A stretch of 64,000 nt of DNA from assembly GCA_045543095.1 (NCBI GenBank), contig JAZQMC010000009.1, positions 1 to 64,000 on the forward strand. Direction: 5' to 3'. The stretch's first letter is position 1; every line of letters begins with the position of its first letter. Below, piece by piece: positions 16,180-25,697 of the stretch. Below the pieces are notes generated by a model, which had not been told where the DNA came from, did not search any database, and saw only the letters and a program-made list of their open reading frames with translations. The position numbers and the translations under genes are program-made. The stretch is from Fimenecus sp045543095 (GTDB lineage Bacteria > Bacillota > Clostridia > Oscillospirales > Acutalibacteraceae).

Positions 16180-18370
16180 GCAAAAAATGTTTTAACGCAG
16201 AATATCTTAATTGTGTTTTACAATTTTCAATCATATTATTGACACATCCTGTCGTACCAACAAGAATCATAAGCTTTTTTGCACGAGTAACGGCAGTATA
16301 AAGCAAATTTCGATAACACAACCGGTCATTAACAGAAATTACGGGCATAATTACTGCATCAAACTCACTACCTTGACTCTTATGTACAGTTACCGCATAA
16401 GCAAGCTCTATTTCTTGTAATTGCTCTCTTGAATAAGTTGCACGCTTCCCCGAAAAGTCAATGACTATGGCATCATGACTCAAGTCAATCACTTTTATAA
16501 AGCCAATATCACCATTGAAAATTCCGTCACCCTCGTCATTACTGCTTTCCCAATGAATATTATAGTTGTTTCGGGTTTGCATAACCTTATCACCAACTCT
16601 AAAAAGTCGGTAACCTGTGTTATATTCGCTCTTTTCTTTCGATGGTGGATTTATGGCCTCTTGCAGAACCTTATTAAGATTTAATGTTCCAGTATCACCT
16701 TTTTTTGAGGGACAAAGCACCTGAATCTCTGTAAATGGGTCAAAACCATAAGCATCGGGCAATCTTTTTGTATAAACGTCTTTGATTGTACGCACTGCAT
16801 CAAGAGGGAAATTGCGGTGCATAAAGTAAAAGTCGCCCTCTTTATAATCGGTTTCGATTTTTTCACCCTTAACAATTGAGTGTGCATTGCGGACAATATT
16901 ACTCTCTAAAGACTGACGAAAAATCTCGCTAAGTTGAACAACGGGTAAAAGCTCGCTATCAATTAAATCTTTAAGCACATTTCCTGCACTAACAGGCGGA
17001 AGCTGGTCGCTATCACCCACCAGTACAAGACGACAACCAAACGGAAGTGCATCTAAAAGACTTGAAAATAAGAATATATCAACCATGGACATTTCGTCAA
17101 CAATTACAGCCTGACAATCAAGTGGATTACGCAAATTTCGTTTAAAAACAGGTTTATCATTATTACCCCATTCCACCTCTAAAAGTCGGTGGATTGTAGT
17201 TGCAGTTCTGCCTGTTGCCTCGGTCATTCGCTGTGCTGCACGTCCGGTCGGTGCACACAAAGCAATGTCTAATTGGTCTTTTTCAAACATGCTGATAATG
17301 CCGTTTAAAGTTGTGGTTTTGCCTGTGCCGGGACCACCGGTAAGTATAAGCACACCACGATTAACAGCTGTTATAATTGCTTCTTTCTGCTTTTCGGCAT
17401 ATTGAATATTATCGTTTTTTTCTAGCCTTTCAATATACTTTGCTACATTTATCGGATTTTCAGGTGGATATTTAAGCAAAACTTTCATACGATTTGAAAT
17501 TGTTTTTTCTGCATGATAAGCCTCGGAAAGAAAAACAAAATCTCTCTCCCCTATTTTTTCAACCACGATTTTTTTCTTTTCTAAAAGGCTATCGACGGCA
17601 ATTTCAAGATTGTCGCGAGTTTCGTTGAGCAATGCACCCGATGGTGTATAAATTTTTTCAAGTGGTACGCAAGTATGACCATTGCGGAAATTATGGCTTA
17701 TTACATAGATTATTCCAGCTTCAATTCTGTATTGAGATTTTGGCTTATTGGGTAACATTTCAGCAATTTGTTCGGCACGCTCAAAAGATATTCTGTTATC
17801 GCCCTCACAAAGAAGATAGGGATTTTCTTCAATAAGTTCAACTGCACCGTTACCAAGTTTTTCAAAAGCCATAATGCACTCGCTGGTTTTAAGACCGTAG
17901 CGGGATAAATTCATAATAAGTGCTCGCGTAGAAAACTGACGATTATATTCCTTGCCGATTTTAATAGCCTTTTCTTTGGAAATACCTTTAATTTCAGATA
18001 GCCGATGTGGTTCATTCTGCAGAATATCAAAGGCATTTTTCCCAAATCTATCAATGATTTTTCGTGCAGTAGATTCTCTTATTCCTTTAATCACTCCGCT
18101 TGCAAGGTAACGATAAAGGTCATCAACAGTTTCGGGCAGAAGTGCGTTACAAAATTCTGCCTTGAACTGTCTGCCATAAACAGAATGATATGTAAAATCG
18201 CCCACAATTTCAACACGGTCGCCGATTTTTATATCAGCCGCCGTGCCAACAACTGTGAGCTCTTCATCACCTTTATCTATGGCGAAAACAGTATATCCGT
18301 TCACATCATTGCGAAAGGTTATATCTGTAACCGTACCTTTAATTTTTAGCTTGTTTTCAAATTCTTCCAT
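16169..18370 (-). CDS. recD2: RecD2-type ATP-dependent DNA helicase
   Basis: The 733-residue superfamily 1B helicase begins with an OB-like N-terminal domain (KIKGTVTDITFRNDVNGYTV), then helix-hairpin-helix-like segments (GVIKGIRESTARKIIDRFG). The motor domains carry Walker A (LTGGPGTGKTTTLNGI), VDEMSMVDIFL, LVGDSDQLPPVSAGNVLKDL and, near the end, YAVTVHKSQGSEFDAVI and YTAVTRAKKLMILVG. RecD2 proteins act in DNA repair outside RecBCD. I chose the ATG at 18370; a TTG lies just upstream. It overlaps the preceding small gene by 14 bases. Confidence 0.95.
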   Translation of the reverse strand: MEEFENKLKIKGTVTDITFRNDVNGYTVFAIDKGDEELTVVGTAADIKIGDRVEIVGDFTYHSVYGRQFKAEFCNALLPETVDDLYRYLASGVIKGIRESTARKIIDRFGKNAFDILQNEPHRLSEIKGISKEKAIKIGKEYNRQFSTRALIMNLSRYGLKTSECIMAFEKLGNGAVELIEENPYLLCEGDNRISFERAEQIAEMLPNKPKSQYRIEAGIIYVISHNFRNGHTCVPLEKIYTPSGALLNETRDNLEIAVDSLLEKKKIVVEKIGERDFVFLSEAYHAEKTISNRMKVLLKYPPENPINVAKYIERLEKNDNIQYAEKQKEAIITAVNRGVLILTGGPGTGKTTTLNGIISMFEKDQLDIALCAPTGRAAQRMTEATGRTATTIHRLLEVEWGNNDKPVFKRNLRNPLDCQAVIVDEMSMVDIFLFSSLLDALPFGCRLVLVGDSDQLPPVSAGNVLKDLIDSELLPVVQLSEIFRQSLESNIVRNAHSIVKGEKIETDYKEGDFYFMHRNFPLDAVRTIKDVYTKRLPDAYGFDPFTEIQVLCPSKKGDTGTLNLNKVLQEAINPPSKEKSEYNTGYRLFRVGDKVMQTRNNYNIHWESSNDEGDGIFNGDIGFIKVIDLSHDAIVIDFSGKRATYSREQLQEIELAYAVTVHKSQGSEFDAVIMPVISVNDRLCYRNLLYTAVTRAKKLMILVGTTGCVNNMIENCKTQLRYSALKHFLLDN

Positions 18371-18701
18371 CAAAATAATCCTTTATGTAATCCTTTTGAA
18401 CAAGGTAAATTCCGTTACTTTCTTTACAAACTTCAAGAAGATTTTCTTTTTCTTCTTCACTTATACCGCAATCCAGAATTATTATCTTACTATGGCAATC
18501 ATCACCCATAAGATTTAGTTTAATTCTTGTGCCGTATGCAAGTCTTCTTACACCTACAGAATTCTTATTCTGCGGTAAAAATATGTAATAATCCATTTTG
18601 TTTTTCGGTATTAACAATTTTAACATAATAAGATAGCAAATTGCAACTGTTCCTATAAGAATTAAGCCTACAAAAACAGTCCCTACTAATGCATCAAGCA
18701 T
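18357..18701 (-). CDS. Small membrane-anchored protein of unknown function upstream of recD2
   Basis: A 114-residue protein with one N-terminal helix (LVGTVFVGLILIGTVAICYL), then a basic stretch and a soluble domain (KIIILDCGISEEEKENLLEV). GAGGTGAT precedes the ATG, and its end overlaps the start of recD2, so it is probably co-translated with the helicase. I do not recognise the family. The cytoplasmic domain has no obvious catalytic motif. Confidence 0.7.
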   Translation of the reverse strand: MLDALVGTVFVGLILIGTVAICYLIMLKLLIPKNKMDYYIFLPQNKNSVGVRRLAYGTRIKLNLMGDDCHSKIIILDCGISEEEKENLLEVCKESNGIYLVQKDYIKDYFDGRI

Positions 18702-18745
18702 AAAATCACCTCAACACATTATACGAAAAATAAAAAAAATGTGTT

Positions 18746-18772
18746 AAAAAAAGCCTCGATAATTATCAAGGC
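18746..18772 (-). terminator. Intrinsic terminator of rnpB
   Basis: On the minus strand GCCTTG and CGAGGC form a stem, with one G-T pair, followed by seven T residues, 18 bases after the RNase P RNA. Confidence 0.8.
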
Positions 18773-18790
18773 ATAATTAATTATTAAAAT

Positions 18791-19120
18791 AAGAGTAGGT
18801 CTGTAAGCCGAGTTCTGTCTTTTAAGGCAATTATCTATCTGCGGCACATATTGCTATGTACCTGAAGCCATCCGTCGAAGTATTTGCCCAGCTGACAACT
18901 TCAGTCGATGTTGCATCGGGTAGGGTTTGCTCGGCCGTTACATCTCTGCAACGCCGGTGAGCTCTTACCTCACCTTTCCACCCTTACCGTTAAAAAACGG
19001 CGGTAATTTTCTATGCACTTTCCCTAAGGTCACCCTCGGCGGCTGTTAGCCGTTACCCTGCTGTATGATGCTCGGACTTTCCTCATAAGTAAAACTTACG
19101 CAATTGCCCAACCTACTCTT
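18791..19120 (-). ncRNA. rnpB: RNase P RNA
   Basis: On the minus strand the RNA begins AAGAGTAGGTTGGGCAATTG and contains the universal GAGGAAAGTCCGAGC, the CAGGGTAACGGCTAACAGCC region, GGGTGGAAAGGTGAGGTAAG and, near the end, AGACAGAACTCGGCTTACAG. The two ends pair through AAGAGTAGGT and ACCTACTCTT. Its 330 bases and motif order fit bacterial type A. It is the ribozyme that trims tRNA 5' ends. It lies eight bases after the HAD phosphatase stop. Confidence 0.97.
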
Positions 19121-19128
19121 AAATTAAC

Positions 19129-19722
19129 TTATTTACTGACGGGCACACCATCTTTTTTTATTTGAGTGATTTTTTCACCCTTAACCATAAACACATTACG
19201 CGAAATATCCATCATTGGCTTGTCTGCCATTGAATCTGTATAAAAATCATCAATAACCGCTTCACCGTAAACCTCACGAAAAGCATCTATTTTCTTATCT
19301 TTAAAGCATATTCTGTTGATTTCGCCCTTAATTGGGTCAATATCAGAGCCGATATAATGTTTTATGCCGATACGCTCGCAAATAATCTTTAAAAGACAAT
19401 ACGGACAACCTGACACTACAATGTCATTTTCGTCTTGCATATCGAAATAAAACTGTTTTAATTTACGTTGGTTTTTATCCCAAAATCGCTCAAAATCACC
19501 ATAAATATCTTTTGCATTTTCACAGTAATCTTTAAACGCTTTTCCGTAGCTTGCCATTGCCTCATCAACAGTAATTTTGTCAAACTTATATCGGATAAAA
19601 TCTTTAATGAATTTAGGTGCAAATTTGAGAATCGTTTTGGTATCTTTCTTTAAAAAGTAAAGAAAGATATCCATTATGCTTTCGCCGTCATAAATTGTAT
19701 TATCAAAATCGAATACTCGCAT
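19129..19722 (-). CDS. HAD-IB family phosphatase
   Basis: A 197-residue HAD hydrolase with the nucleophile motif VFDFDNTIYDGES at the N-terminus, motif II-like IVVSGCPYCLL and motif IV-like VIDDFYTDSMADKPMMD. Members dephosphorylate small metabolites such as phosphoserine; the substrate is not readable. The helical cap (about residues 20-100) is basic and aromatic. It starts three bases after the TPM gene stop. Confidence 0.85.
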   Translation of the reverse strand: MRVFDFDNTIYDGESIMDIFLYFLKKDTKTILKFAPKFIKDFIRYKFDKITVDEAMASYGKAFKDYCENAKDIYGDFERFWDKNQRKLKQFYFDMQDENDIVVSGCPYCLLKIICERIGIKHYIGSDIDPIKGEINRICFKDKKIDAFREVYGEAVIDDFYTDSMADKPMMDISRNVFMVKGEKITQIKKDGVPVSK

Positions 19723-19725
19723 AGC

Positions 19726-20529
19726 TTAAAATCCTCTTGATGCTCCGCCACCGCCGAATGAGCCACCACCACCGCGGAAACCTCCTGAACCTCCGAAACT
19801 ACTTCTGCCTGAATAATGGCTACCACCACGATATACTCGTCTGCCAGAATAAGTGCCACCACCATGATGTGAACCACCATTGAATTTGGCCATTATAAGA
19901 GAAAATAAAATAATAACCACAAATGACGCAAAAACACCTAAAATAACGCCATCATCCGCTTCTTCATAATCATCGCTATAATTCTCAATGTTGTAATCGC
20001 TTAATTCAATATCATATTCCGTGCAAACAACAGAAACTATAGCCTTATAAGTTTCCGCAAGTCCTGTTGAAAAATCATCCTGACTTAAATACGGAATTGC
20101 ATAATTATCAAGAATTCTGCCTGTTTTACCATCGGGCAAACAACCCTCAAGTCCATAACCAACTTGAATAGTAATTTCACGGTCACCAACAGACATAAGC
20201 AATACTACGCCATTGTCTCTTTCTTCACTACCAATTCCCCACTCTCGACCTAATTGAAGAGCATACTCACCCACTTCATAGTCGTTGAGGGAATCAACAG
20301 TTACAACAACCACCTGTGCGGTAGTTTGATTATAAAGACTTGAACCAATTTGCATAAGTTCTTCTTCAACATCTGCATCAATTACATCTGCAAAATCATT
20401 CACAAAAAAACTGCTTGTAGGTTCTGGAAAATCATTTGAAGAAAATGAAAATCTAAAAGCAAAAGCAGATACAGACAAAAGCAAAGAAAAAACTAATGTA
20501 AGAATCAATATACTTTTAAACTTTTTCAT
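19726..20529 (-). CDS. TPM domain protein (YgcG family)
   Basis: The 267-residue protein has a signal peptide (MKKFKSILILTLVFSLLLSV). A TPM domain spans about residues 38-175 (FVNDFADVIDADVEEEL, VVVVTVDSLNDYEVGEYA, GNDNGVVLLMS-like REITIQVGYGLEG). A membrane helix follows at about 193-215, and the tail is Gly/Ser/Arg-rich (GGSGGFRGGGGSFGGGGAS). The family is surface-located and commonly paired with LemA, as here. Its biochemical role is not established. Confidence 0.88.
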   Translation of the reverse strand: MKKFKSILILTLVFSLLLSVSAFAFRFSFSSNDFPEPTSSFFVNDFADVIDADVEEELMQIGSSLYNQTTAQVVVVTVDSLNDYEVGEYALQLGREWGIGSEERDNGVVLLMSVGDREITIQVGYGLEGCLPDGKTGRILDNYAIPYLSQDDFSTGLAETYKAIVSVVCTEYDIELSDYNIENYSDDYEEADDGVILGVFASFVVIILFSLIMAKFNGGSHHGGGTYSGRRVYRGGSHYSGRSSFGGSGGFRGGGGSFGGGGASRGF

Positions 20530-20537
20530 AGCTTTTA

Positions 20538-21110
20538 TTATTCAAAATCTACCATAGGTGCATTCTGTGCATCGTTATTAGCTTCAAAGTATTCTGCCTC
20601 ATCAAAGCCCAATATACCTGCAAAAATGCGTGTGGGAAATTTTTTAATAGTTTTATTATATTCGGCTACTGCTTCGTTATAATCCTTGCGTGCAGTTGAA
20701 ATTCTGCTTTCACTACCTGAAAGTTCATCCTGAAGATAGATAAAATTCTCGTTTGCTTTAAGTTCAGGATAATTCTCTACAACTATCAAAAGTCGTGAAA
20801 GTGCAGAGTCAAAGCTTTCATTAGCATCGGTATATTCTTCTGCATTTGACGCAGAATTAAGCTTTGCACGAGCATCTGCAAGAGCAGTATAAACATCTTC
20901 TTCATGAGCAGCATAGCCTTTTACAGTGCTGACAAGATTTGGAATTAAATCAGCGCGACGCTGAAGATAATTTTCAATCTGTGCTTGTTTTTCTAAAACA
21001 TTTTCTTGCATATCAACCAATTTATTATTAGTAGACACAATTCCGACAATTACCAATGCAATTACAAGGACAATTGCACCAATTCCGATTAATAAGCCTT
21101 TTTTCTTCAC
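20538..21110 (-). CDS. lemA: LemA family protein
   Basis: A 190-residue protein with one N-terminal helix (GLLIGIGAIVLVIALVIVGI) and a long helical domain. It has family motifs NKLVDMQENVLEKQAQIENY, QRRADLIPNLVSTVKGYAAH and YNEAVAEYNKTIKKFPTRIF. GTG at 21110 is chosen, with GAGGGTGA upstream; a GTG at 21119 is possible. Genomic pairing with a TPM gene is characteristic of LemA. Confidence 0.92.
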   Translation of the reverse strand: MKKKGLLIGIGAIVLVIALVIVGIVSTNNKLVDMQENVLEKQAQIENYLQRRADLIPNLVSTVKGYAAHEEDVYTALADARAKLNSASNAEEYTDANESFDSALSRLLIVVENYPELKANENFIYLQDELSGSESRISTARKDYNEAVAEYNKTIKKFPTRIFAGILGFDEAEYFEANNDAQNAPMVDFE

Positions 21111-21145
21111 TAAAATCACCCTCTACTATAGAATTTATTTATAAA

Positions 21146-22165
21146 TTAATCTTCAAATCCGTTTGGATTTCCACTCTGCCATCTCCAAGAATCTTCGCAC
21201 ATTTCAAGAAGTCCGCGTTCAGCCTTCCAGCCAAGTTCATTAAGTGCCTTTGAAGCATCAGAATAGCAAACGTCAAGGTCGCCCGGACGACGAGGAGCAA
21301 TTTTATATTCAATCTTTTGTCCTGAAGCCTGCTCAAATGCTTTAACAATATCAAGAACGCTATAACCGTTACCTGTACCAAGGTTGTAAACATTAACTGC
21401 GGGCTCATCTTTAAGGATTTTTTCAACCGCCTTTACGTGGCCTAACGCCAAGTCAACAACGTGAATATAGTCTCTTACGCCTGTGCCGTCATGTGTGTCA
21501 TAATCGTCACCGAAAACATTGAGATATGGCAATTTGCCGATTGCAACTTGAGTGATATATGGCATAAGATTGTTTGGAATACCATTTGGATTTTCACCGA
21601 TTCTGCCACTCTTGTGTGCACCGATTGGATTGAAGTAACGAAGAAGTGTTACTGCCCATTCTTTATCACCCTTATGGAAGTCATCAAGAATAATCTCAAT
21701 CATATACTTTGTTGTACCGTAAGGATTAGTTGTGCCACCCGTCTTCATATCCTCCTTAAGAGGAGAAATGTTGCTACTACCATAAACAGTTGCAGATGAA
21801 CTGAAAACAATCTTTTTGCAACCGTATTCACGCATAACCTCACAAAGTGCAAGAGTACCACCAATGTTATTATCATAATATTCAAGAGGCTTTTGTACAC
21901 TTTCACCTACTGCTTTAAGACCTGCAAAATGAATACAAGCATCAATCTTATGGTCTTCAAAAATCTTACGCATATTCTCTTTATCGCGAATATCGAAAGG
22001 ATAAAATGCAAAATCTTTGCCAGTGAGTTCACGAACTCTGTCAAGAGATTTTTCGCTTGAGTTGTAGAGATTATCTACTACAACAATTTCATAACCCGCA
22101 TTAAGAAGCTCAACGCAAGTGTGAGAGCCGATAAATCCTGCTCCGCCTGTAACTAATATTTTCAT
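21146..22165 (-). CDS. galE: UDP-glucose 4-epimerase
   Basis: A 339-residue short-chain dehydrogenase-type enzyme. It has the NAD motif TGGAGFIGSHTCVELLNAG, the catalytic Ser/Tyr/Lys (SSSATVYG, NPYGTTKYMIE) and DYIHVVDLALGHVKAV. It interconverts UDP-glucose and UDP-galactose for polysaccharide synthesis and galactose use. Its start overlaps the stop of the upstream SpoIID-fusion gene by four bases (ATGA). The alpha-galactosidase at 54-56 kb could feed galactose into this step. Confidence 0.96.
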   Translation of the reverse strand: MKILVTGGAGFIGSHTCVELLNAGYEIVVVDNLYNSSEKSLDRVRELTGKDFAFYPFDIRDKENMRKIFEDHKIDACIHFAGLKAVGESVQKPLEYYDNNIGGTLALCEVMREYGCKKIVFSSSATVYGSSNISPLKEDMKTGGTTNPYGTTKYMIEIILDDFHKGDKEWAVTLLRYFNPIGAHKSGRIGENPNGIPNNLMPYITQVAIGKLPYLNVFGDDYDTHDGTGVRDYIHVVDLALGHVKAVEKILKDEPAVNVYNLGTGNGYSVLDIVKAFEQASGQKIEYKIAPRRPGDLDVCYSDASKALNELGWKAERGLLEMCEDSWRWQSGNPNGFED

Positions 22166-24321
22166 ACCTTTTCCTCCTCAGTGAGTGTTGTACCACTGTA
22201 ATATGTTGAAAGAATTTTTTTATAACTAACGCCGTTTGCTGCCATTGAGTTCGCACCTGTCTGGCTCATACCAACACCGTAACCATTACCGTAAGTTGTA
22301 ACAATGAATTCTGCCGTAGCCTCATCATAAGAGACTGTAAAACAAGGTGAGGCAAGAACATCCGCTCCCAAAAGCTCACGAAGTTCAATACCTGTCATTT
22401 CAATACCGCCAACGGTTACTTTTGTAACATAGCCAATGCTTGAAGAGATTGAAGCATCCTGCTCATTTACGATAATCCAGAGTGATGGGTCATCTGTCAG
22501 TGCAAATTCACTGTTTTTCTCAAGCAATAAGCCTTTAACTTCGCCTGCTGAATATGTTTTTTCCATTTTATAATCCTTATGAAGTGAATCGGGATTACCA
22601 TCAACTTCAACAGTTTTAAGATAGGGATAAGTTTGAGAAAATACATTCTCTGACGATGCGGTTTTTCTTGCCGCAATTGAAAAATAAGGCGTTAATGCAA
22701 TTTCATCTTTATATGTGAGATACTGACCAAAAACACTATCAACGGCAGATTTCACTTCATCATTGTAATTGTCGCTGATTTCTACTCCATCAATAGTAAA
22801 GTTTGTATCCTTGTATTTAAGATATGTATAAATTACAACTGTTTGAGCCTTGATAGCCTCAACGTCATAGCCATCGCCCATTTCTGTCATTACAAGTCTT
22901 GCCAATGCCTCTTTTGCGTCAAGCACTTGACCGTTTACTGTAATTTTTTCGGGTACACCTTTATCAGTTTCAACCTCAATATTGTCACTTGAAGGTTCTT
23001 CGTCGGTTACACTCTCAGTAGATTCTTCGGTTGATGCTTCTGCTTTGGCTTTTTCCAATGCAATGAGGTCAGCAGTAATAAAATCAGAAAGTTTTTTCTT
23101 AACAACCACAGGTTCATCTTCTGTTACAGGTTCTGTAGTTGTAGTGGTTGTTGTAGTTGTCGTTGTAGTTTCTTTACCAAAAATACCATCAAATACTGCG
23201 GCTAAAGGTCCGTTTTCGCCCTGAACCTTATATACAATTCCAAGTACTGCACAAAGCAGAATCATTATACCGAGAATAATAGCCATAATGGCAAGAGGCT
23301 TTTTGCCAGCAACCTTTTTTTCATCGTCAGTCATCTGATTATCAGCATCTACAATTTCAATACCTATGCTACGTAATCCCGCTGCTTTTTCGCCGATAAG
23401 TTCAATGAGTTCAAGTGCCGCACTTTCAACAAAGGCATATTCTGTTTCACCCTCACTCATATAAAGCTTTCTAACAACAGCGGATTCGTTATTTGCAACC
23501 GCAATACAGATATATTTTGAATCACCTGAATCATAAATCTCACTAATGGAAGCACCAATATTTGCAGAAGATAGGTCAAGACTAACCTTTGCAAGCTGTG
23601 CCGCATATTCAGTGGCGTTTACATCACCTTTATCTTCAACATGAGGAGTGAAAATAAAGACATCGTCAAATCTCTCTGTGTTATCACCACAGCTTTTAAG
23701 TATTTCTGCATTAGGTGTGCCGTTAATTGCAACAACTGACTGACTTTCAAGAAGTCTTTCAACTGCTTCATTTACCTTTGCATTTCCAACCATTTTTGCT
23801 TCATTCGCAAAATTTTGAGTATTAGGAATTTGTATGTTTTCTGCAAGGAACGGTACTGCACCATTGCGAAGAATATGGTTAATTCGTTCATTATCAATAG
23901 GTAAAAACAAAATATACTGACTGCCATTTTCTACACCGAAGCCTGAATACAAACCGTCCTTTGAAAGAAAAACGGTGGCAGGCTCGGGGAATGATGAAAA
24001 CTGCTTTCTGGTATCATCATCTATTTCATCGTGACTCTCAAGCAAATTAAGAACTGACGGGTCATAAACCACATCTGTTTCAAAAGCCTGGGCAAATGCA
24101 TTTTTAAGCATTGCATAGTGCTTTATATCAACAGCAGTTACAATAATCTCATCATTTTCAAGTGCATCTTGCAAAAGTGAGAAAAAATCACGCATATTTT
24201 CAGCATTCTCAAAAGAACTGTCTGCATCAGCATAAGGCTTAATACTGCTTGCAATCCTTGCCTGAAAGCGTGAGAAGGACATACTTTTATCAATATTAAG
24301 CGACAGTAATCTTACCTTCAT
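22162..24321 (-). CDS. CinA-like / transmembrane / SpoIID fusion protein
   Basis: A 719-residue protein with four parts. Residues 45-160 resemble the MoCF domain of CinA (EIIVTAVDIKHY, VVYDPSVLNLLESH, DDDTRKQFSSFPEPATVFLS, LPIDNERINHILRNGAVPFL). Residues 175-312 resemble the CinA C-terminal amidohydrolase (SSANIGASISEIYDSGD, AVVRKLYMSEGETEYAFVES), but the catalytic ESCTGG is replaced by INGTPNA. A helix (LAIMAIILGIMILLCAVLGI) and a poly-Thr linker follow. Residues 460-715 are a SpoIID/LytB domain (LARLVMTEMGDGYDVEAIKA, ending YGNGYGVGMSQTGANSMAA), peptidoglycan lytic in sporulation. The CinA match is my reading by eye. Confidence 0.8.
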   Translation of the reverse strand: MKVRLLSLNIDKSMSFSRFQARIASSIKPYADADSSFENAENMRDFFSLLQDALENDEIIVTAVDIKHYAMLKNAFAQAFETDVVYDPSVLNLLESHDEIDDDTRKQFSSFPEPATVFLSKDGLYSGFGVENGSQYILFLPIDNERINHILRNGAVPFLAENIQIPNTQNFANEAKMVGNAKVNEAVERLLESQSVVAINGTPNAEILKSCGDNTERFDDVFIFTPHVEDKGDVNATEYAAQLAKVSLDLSSANIGASISEIYDSGDSKYICIAVANNESAVVRKLYMSEGETEYAFVESAALELIELIGEKAAGLRSIGIEIVDADNQMTDDEKKVAGKKPLAIMAIILGIMILLCAVLGIVYKVQGENGPLAAVFDGIFGKETTTTTTTTTTTTEPVTEDEPVVVKKKLSDFITADLIALEKAKAEASTEESTESVTDEEPSSDNIEVETDKGVPEKITVNGQVLDAKEALARLVMTEMGDGYDVEAIKAQTVVIYTYLKYKDTNFTIDGVEISDNYNDEVKSAVDSVFGQYLTYKDEIALTPYFSIAARKTASSENVFSQTYPYLKTVEVDGNPDSLHKDYKMEKTYSAGEVKGLLLEKNSEFALTDDPSLWIIVNEQDASISSSIGYVTKVTVGGIEMTGIELRELLGADVLASPCFTVSYDEATAEFIVTTYGNGYGVGMSQTGANSMAANGVSYKKILSTYYSGTTLTEEEKV

Positions 24322-24362
24322 TTAATAAAACCTCTCTTTTTCCCATTTATATAAAAATCCAA

Positions 24363-25697
24363 TTACGGAGTCCAATCCTCATCATCCTTATAAGGATTTT
24401 CCATATTATTTGCATCATACCATGCCTGTGGATACTTTGGCGAAGTATTAAGCGATGCCATACTTGTATCAACGGTTGGTTCTTCATTGTCGCGAAGAAG
24501 TCTGCCCATAATTATAAGTCTTGCATCATTAAAATCATAAGTACAGGTTACAAGTGTAATAAGTTTATCATCAGGCTGAACCGAAACTCCCGTATCAATT
24601 ATACTGCGTTTTTTTGCTTCTTCAACAAAACTTGTGAACTTCTGGTCAGTACTGAAATCAGTAACCATTATATTGTACATATAATTATCATCATCAGCAA
24701 CATCGGAGTTAGTGACAAATGCCGCAAACACCTTAAAATAATGGGTGTCATAAAGTGTGCTGTATTCAATTATCGGCGACTCTTTATATCCTTCCAATGT
24801 TCGGTATTTATCAAGATTAGAGAACATAAGACCATCGGTCATGTGATGACCATAAATTACCGTATTATCGTCAAGATATTTAGGGTCGTTTTTAAAATCG
24901 AGATATGGGCAACCGTAACGGCTTGATTTCTGATAGAAATCTCGTCTTAAATAATAGTCATTATCTTCACCCTGAACTATCTGAACATCAAGGTTGGTAT
25001 TATCAATTTTAAGCCAGCCAACTAAATCCTGATTAACTGCATACAGATATGAGTATTTAAGATTCATTCCCTCAGGGAATGTAATATCAGGATATTGGGC
25101 AAAAAGCTCCTGCCAGGCTTCAACATACTGATTTTCATTCATATCATCAGTATTAACAACCTTATTGCTTAAATCTTCTTGTATATTTTTTTGTTCAACC
25201 CACTGATTATAAAGCTCAACAAAAGCAAAACAACAACCTATTATGGCAATTATTGAAATATCCATAACAATCTTACGGATTTTTTCTCTGGCACTATCTT
25301 TTTTAAGCGGTATAAAGCCTTTAAAGAAATCTGAAAAAATTTCGTTGAATGTTCTTACTTTTTTCTTTTCAGTTACTTGTGCTTTATCAACAGTATTTTC
25401 TTTAATCTCAACATCAGCTTCTTTATTTACATACTGCGATGTAATATCAACAAAGGTTTTTCCGTTTTCTGAAAACTCAGCTGAAGTATTACTTTTAGCT
25501 TTATTCAGCCCCTCTTCAATCTGCGAAATAATATCTGTATTTTTATCAGATTTATTTTCTTCAACTGAACCAATATCATCTGCTAAATCAGAAAAAACAG
25601 TATTCACATTTGAGTTGGTCATAGTTTTATCATCCATACCAAGCTTTTTGCGAAGCTCCTCAAAAGAAAGTACTTCGTTATTATTTTCATTGTTCAT
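24363..25697 (-). CDS. Class B sortase with long cytoplasmic N-terminus
   Basis: The 444-residue protein has an unusual 140-residue acidic and polar N-terminal region, a membrane helix (IVMDISIIAIIGCCFAFVEL) and a sortase B domain. Catalytic residues are the His in VIYGHHMTDG, the Cys in TLVTCTYDF and the Arg in DARLIIMGRLL. Sortases attach surface proteins to peptidoglycan. The C-terminal tail (KYPQAWYDANNMENPYKDDE) matches that of the next sortase upstream, which it overlaps by 11 bases. No protein in the window shows a clear sorting signal. Confidence 0.9.
   Translation of the reverse strand: MNNENNNEVLSFEELRKKLGMDDKTMTNSNVNTVFSDLADDIGSVEENKSDKNTDIISQIEEGLNKAKSNTSAEFSENGKTFVDITSQYVNKEADVEIKENTVDKAQVTEKKKVRTFNEIFSDFFKGFIPLKKDSAREKIRKIVMDISIIAIIGCCFAFVELYNQWVEQKNIQEDLSNKVVNTDDMNENQYVEAWQELFAQYPDITFPEGMNLKYSYLYAVNQDLVGWLKIDNTNLDVQIVQGEDNDYYLRRDFYQKSSRYGCPYLDFKNDPKYLDDNTVIYGHHMTDGLMFSNLDKYRTLEGYKESPIIEYSTLYDTHYFKVFAAFVTNSDVADDDNYMYNIMVTDFSTDQKFTSFVEEAKKRSIIDTGVSVQPDDKLITLVTCTYDFNDARLIIMGRLLRDNEEPTVDTSMASLNTSPKYPQAWYDANNMENPYKDDEDWTP

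Noticed and set aside
23120..23175. GTTGT-rich tandem repeat resembling a microsatellite
   Set aside because: It encodes the poly-Thr linker of the CinA-like/SpoIID protein and is explained by coding.
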